From: Gigaspora rosea
Taxonomy: Eukaryota; Glomeromycota; Glomeromycetes; Diversisporales; Gigasporaceae
Reading direction: 5' to 3'
Length of the DNA: 64,000 bases
Assembly: GCA_003550325.1 (NCBI GenBank)
Contig: QKWP01001914.1
Location: 21,265-85,264 of the forward strand
Under the pieces are notes generated by a model. That model was not told the DNA's origin. It did not search any database and worked only from the letters and a program-made list of their open reading frames with translations. The translations under genes and the position numbers were made by a program. Positions 60,292 to 64,000 of the stretch are shown here, piece after piece (position 1 is the stretch's first letter; the number at the start of each line of letters is the position of its first letter).

Positions 60292-61773
60292 ATGTTAACT
60301 AAATCTAAAAAAATTGAAAAAAATGACCAAGCTACTCATCGAGAAGCTATTCAAGCTGCTCTTCAAGCACTTGAAAAATCTGAAAGTCCTAATGTATGTG
60401 CAACTGCTCGAAGGTTTGGTGTTGCAGAGACAACACTTAGGCGCGCAATAAAAAATAATGGACCTCCAAAACGTTCTGGCCCTACTACAATTTTAAGTGA
60501 AAATGAAGAAGCGCAGTTAGTTGGTTACTGTATAAATATGCAAAAATTAGGGTTTGGACTAACAAGAGCGGGTGTAAATCATTGCATAATGGAGATTGTA
60601 CGCAATAACAATCGTGATCATCCTTTTGGTGACAAGGGACCTGGTCAGGCCTGGTGGGCACGTTTCATGAAGGAACATTCTGAATTATCTTTTCGTGTAC
60701 CTCAAGCCTTGTCAGAGGCACGAGCACAAAGGGCCAATACAACCATTGTAAAGGACCACTTTGATAAGCTTCACGATGTAATTCAGAAACATTCTCTTAC
60801 TGCCGAACGCATCTGGAACATGGATGAAACAGGCTTTGTTATTGCCCCTAAGGTCCAAAAGGTTCTTGCACAAAAGGGCGCACGTCAAGTTCATAAAGTC
60901 TCTCATGGTAACGTCCATGATCATATCTCTGTTGCACCAACAATCTCAGCTGCCGGTGGTTATGTTCCTCCATTAGTTATTTATAAGGGCGTTCGTGTTA
61001 TCCCGGGTTTATTAGATGGAGCTCCAGCTGGTAGTGTTATGGGTTTTACAGATACTGGATACATGAAAGAAGAACTTTTTCGAATGTATCTTGAGCACTT
61101 TATCAACTCAATTCCACCCGCTCGTCCTGTTCTTCTAATGCTCGACGGACATAAAAGCCATATTAATTATTGTAGCATTAGTTTTTGCCGTGAAAATGGA
61201 ATTTTGCTTTACGCACTTCCACCCCATACTACGCATATCCTCCAACCATCAGAACTCCCTTTTGCCAAACTTAAAAAGGAGTATGATAAAGGCTGTGAAA
61301 TGCTTTACAATAATAGTAAAGAGTTAGTAACAAAGCATTCATTTGCAAAAATACTTGGGCCCGCATTCCTTTCTACTTACACTCCAGAAGCAATTACTAA
61401 CGCATTTAAAGCTACGGGGATTTGGCCCTTTAATCCCAGTGCTATTAGTAATGACCGTCTCAATCCTTCATTAACTACCCACCAATTTGATATACCTACG
61501 TCCCAGCAACATATTCAAGCATTCGACCAAGTACATGTGCAAGCTAATCCACAACCTACCCAAGTTTTTGTTAATTCCCAACCAACTAATCCATACCTCA
61601 CCCGAGCCAATCTTGTTAACGAAGTAGAGTTTTTAAGATCTGAGATCGAAGCCCTTAGGATAGAAAATAAGATGCTGAAGGAGGAAAATGTGTTGATAAA
61701 AGAGGAATTGGAGACCTTCAAGAATCCCGGTACTTCTCCCTTAAAGCTAGTGCTCAAGTACCCAACTTCTTAG
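60292..61773 (+). CDS. Pogo-like transposase, open to an in-frame amber codon
   Basis: This 493-residue frame has the Tigger/pogo layout. A psq-type helix-turn-helix (residues about 15-60, ATARRFGVAETTLRRAIK) is followed by a CENP-B/Tc5-type DNA-binding part (about 70-150, GPGQAWWARFMKEH). The DDE_1 domain (about 160-380) has NMDETGF near 178, VLLMLDGHKSH near 285 and THILQPSELPF near 319. The first two catalytic Asp are present. At the third position most relatives have LQPLDV; here the acidic residue is Glu. A leucine-zipper-like coil (about 445-480) follows. TAG at 61771-61773 ends it, but the same frame runs on to 62028 with 84 charged residues (PFGRLLTSDQSWQEIKEAEE and on), so the ancestral protein was about 578 residues. 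The loss may be tolerated, suppressed or fatal. Confidence 0.88.
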   Translation: MLTKSKKIEKNDQATHREAIQAALQALEKSESPNVCATARRFGVAETTLRRAIKNNGPPKRSGPTTILSENEEAQLVGYCINMQKLGFGLTRAGVNHCIMEIVRNNNRDHPFGDKGPGQAWWARFMKEHSELSFRVPQALSEARAQRANTTIVKDHFDKLHDVIQKHSLTAERIWNMDETGFVIAPKVQKVLAQKGARQVHKVSHGNVHDHISVAPTISAAGGYVPPLVIYKGVRVIPGLLDGAPAGSVMGFTDTGYMKEELFRMYLEHFINSIPPARPVLLMLDGHKSHINYCSISFCRENGILLYALPPHTTHILQPSELPFAKLKKEYDKGCEMLYNNSKELVTKHSFAKILGPAFLSTYTPEAITNAFKATGIWPFNPSAISNDRLNPSLTTHQFDIPTSQQHIQAFDQVHVQANPQPTQVFVNSQPTNPYLTRANLVNEVEFLRSEIEALRIENKMLKEENVLIKEELETFKNPGTSPLKLVLKYPTS

Positions 61774-62028
61774 CGTAAAGATCAAGAGGCAAATGGACAA
61801 CCAAAGAAAAGAAAAACTTTGCCATTTGGACGGCTTCTTACTAGTGATCAATCTTGGCAAGAGATAAAAGAGGCAGAAGAGTTGGTGAATAAAAAAGCTG
61901 AAGACGTGAAAAGGAGGAAAGAAGAGGCTGCTTTAAAACGTGCTAATTGTGAACTTGAAAAAGCACAAAAACAAGAAATTAGGGAGCAAAAAAAACAAGA
62001 ACGAGCGAAAAAAAATAATGCTAGTTAG
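61774..62028 (+). pseudogene. C-terminal part of the transposase beyond the amber codon
   Basis: In frame with the transposase and separated from it only by one TAG. It has no ATG. It encodes a basic KKRK stretch, GRLLTSDQSW, then a long Lys/Glu/Arg helix that would extend the coiled coil. The absence of other breaks means that the TAG is young or that translation reads through. Confidence 0.7.
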
Positions 62029-62469
62029 TGGATTGTACGTACGTACGTACGTACGAACGTACAGTATCTAGTACCTACATATGTGCAGATCATAGCATTT
62101 GATTGGCTGTTGATTGATGTATATCATTCCGCCACAATACCCTTAATCATTAAAAATCGCAATTTTTAATTGCTTTCAAGAAAATCAAAAAATAATAATA
62201 ACTTTTATATGAAACCGATTTAAATTTTTTGGTGGCGTAAAGCAAATCATGTCTATTATTTGTAGGACAAATTTGACATATTAATAATTTATATTGTAAA
62301 TTTTTATTATTGTCTATTCTTAACCCCGCCACAATACCCATATTTACCTTAGTTATATTTTGTAGGTGCTTACAGCTAACTTGAAAATTAGTAGGACACA
62401 GGATGAATTTTGTTAAAGGTAGTTTTCAATAATAAAATTTTCGGCCAGTATAAGATTATACTGAGTGAT
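62029..62469. other. 3' flank of the transposase and right transposon end
   Basis: A (GTAC)n microsatellite lies at 62035-62057. The rest is AT-rich and contains the two GGGTATTGTGGCGG-type end sequences. Confidence 0.5.
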
Positions 62470-62590
62470 ATGGTATATAATTATTATACGACAAAACAAA
62501 ACCTGAGTTGTGAAATAGTGAATTCACCCTACCCGATCTACAAAGTGGCTTTCACAACAGGTTTCATCCTGTTCCATTATAATTACCACA
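62470..62590. mobile_element. Relic of the CAGGGTGAAACCTG MITE
   Basis: AAACCTGAGTTGTGAAATAG on the left and the inverse of CACAACAGGTTTCATCCTGT on the right match the family at 31274-31455, with several substitutions. ATTATAAT lies outside both ends as in that copy. Confidence 0.6.
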
Positions 62591-64000
62591 AAATTCATCA
62601 TGTGTAACACTAATTCCAAAGCAGCCCCAAAAATCTCGCTAATAATCAATGTAATTGCCCAGCAACTAGTCAATTAATTAATCAATCATTTATATACTGC
62701 GACAATTCGATCATGATGTCGATTGTTTGTGAACTTTAAGGTGGCTACTCTCATAGATATCAGATATACAATTAAATTTTATAAGCAATCAAATTTTAAG
62801 TTCTTAATCATTTGTATCTATCTACAGTAATAAATACCGATACAGCATGATCGACATGTAATGCATTTCATAAACACATTAAGTTAGTGTAATTCTGAAA
62901 GGCAATAATAAAAAAAGATCATTTTTTTATAGTGATCCTTATACACTTTAATCGAGACAAAACTTGCTAAAGCGATATTTGGTTAAACAATTATCATACA
63001 ATAGATATATAGTATCACGTGGACCAATCAGATCCAAGATTTTGCAGACCCACGCTATTCTGGCCCATCCTAAAACCATCATCACGTGATATTCATCACT
63101 CCATTCCTGGGATATCTGCTCATAATTCCATTATCTGGATAATTATCTAGATTATATATTAATTATTAGACATATATTTTGTACTAGGTAAACCTATAAT
63201 ATAAATTTTGTGTATCGCAGAATTGTGTCATACATTTTAATATTAAACCAATACTTGCAAGATAATCCGTACGGAGCAACCCAGGATTGCTCCAGATCAT
63301 TCCATATATGGAGCAACCTGGGTTTTAAGTAATAACTTTGCTCCGGGATATTATATATTTCTTGAGATCATAACAACTTTAATGGTACATAGTATACCTG
63401 TAATAAATGTTAATACAAATTTATATATTCCATATTTAGTATGAAGCTTTATACCAGGAATGGAATGATATTGAAAATTTCACGTAGTATATAGCTAAAC
63501 TGCAATTTAAATAGTTTTCGTACACAAGACCTTGCATCTTATTAGACAAATGTATATGTCGAAGCAAGAATGTGAATACATATAGAAACTTCGCATGTTA
63601 CATCCTCATATCCGGTATAACACTTGCTCCTGTATTTAGTATTGCATAAAATTGTTAGTCTAACTTTTACCTGATTCTGTAATTTATTTCTCATAGTCGT
63701 CGTTTAATTGCTGATGGTGATTGCCATTACACCAATGTATATAATATTCTGAAGATCCGATTTTGACATTGACATTACCCCATAACAAGATAGAACACCA
63801 AGTTCGCATTTACTATACTAAATTTAGCAGCATCAATAACATAGTACACTAATACATATTAAATATTTACGAACACATACCTTTAAAAGGTTAAATTCAT
63901 ATACACGCTCATACTTTCCAAGCAAGCAAACATTTACAATTCGTACATCATACATATAAATATCTCAACCTGTAATTTGAAAATAGCGACGATTAAAAAA
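62591..64000. other. AT-rich end of the window
   Basis: No gene recognised. At 63272-63345 GGAGCAACC and GGTTGCTCC-like motifs form small hairpins (CCAGGATTGCTCC pairs with GGAGCAACCTGG), possibly a tiny foldback element. Confidence 0.4.

Larger units (their letters stand above)
59430..62340 (+). mobile_element. Nearly complete pogo/Tigger-like DNA transposon
   Basis: The ends TGGGTATTGTGGCGG (59430-59444) and its exact inverse (62326-62340) are flanked by TA (59428-59429 and 62341-62342), giving a 2911-bp element around a transposase gene. A second inverted copy of GGGTATTGTGGCGGA ends at about 62143, also followed by a TA, and matches the left end slightly farther in. The true right end could therefore be there (about 2.71 kb), with the outer one belonging to a related insertion. 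Confidence 0.75.

Overview
The window looks like accessory, repeat-rich nuclear DNA of an arbuscular mycorrhizal fungus (Glomeromycotina, most likely Rhizophagus or a close relative). The base composition is very AT-rich. Genes are few and spread out, and most of their GT-AG introns are short (48 to about 110 bp). The gene families are those expanded in that group: tyrosine-kinase-like kinases, MLKL-type N-terminal bundles, Sel1 repeats and F-box proteins. The transposons are LINEs, pogo/Tigger elements and many small inverted-repeat elements. The taxon is inferred from style and families; no marker gene is present.

Layout. 1-3.3 kb: a long tRNA-headed repeat and a 651-bp foldback element. 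3.36-5.05 kb (+): a two-exon F-box protein. 5.5-9.55 kb (-): a six-exon glycoside hydrolase family 36 (raffinose synthase/alpha-galactosidase-like) gene that I assembled from splice sites; two of its introns hold small transposons. 10-13 kb: nested foldback elements. 13.37-14.48 kb (-): a two-exon extended SDR. 16.5-18.6 kb: a 3' fragment of a non-LTR element, a broken Uma2-like nuclease and satellite-like repeats. 19.1-23.2 kb (-): a decayed LINE with endonuclease and reverse transcriptase, cut by a hAT-like MITE. 24.4-29.66 kb (-): a twelve-exon gene encoding two complete kinase domains, an MLKL-like four-helix bundle, a pseudokinase and Sel1 repeats. 33.7-35.65 kb (+): a broken D-arabinono-1,4-lactone oxidase. 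36.85-41.2 kb: four tandem copies of a unit of about 615 bp, three of them carrying different transposon insertions. 43.2-43.7 kb: a doubtful small CxxC gene. 47-49.1 kb: a decayed gene of unknown family. 49.5-58.7 kb: a strongly AT-shifted, CpG-poor block with a hypermutated LINE, a hypermutated copy of the repeat from 1-0.94 kb, a tandem array and a large inverted repeat. 59.4-62.3 kb: a nearly intact pogo-like DNA transposon whose transposase frame is split by one amber codon.

The host genes show no operon-like or pathway link. The strongest candidate for an undescribed system is the 24.4-29.66 kb gene. It puts two apparently catalytic kinases in one predicted chain with an MLKL-like bundle and pseudokinase, which recalls the RIPK3-MLKL pair of animal necroptosis. 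The current sequence has two single-base frameshifts, both in T runs. The second main result is the transposon record: nested insertions with readable target duplications, empty sites in sister copies, and a block with a strong C-to-T/G-to-A bias.
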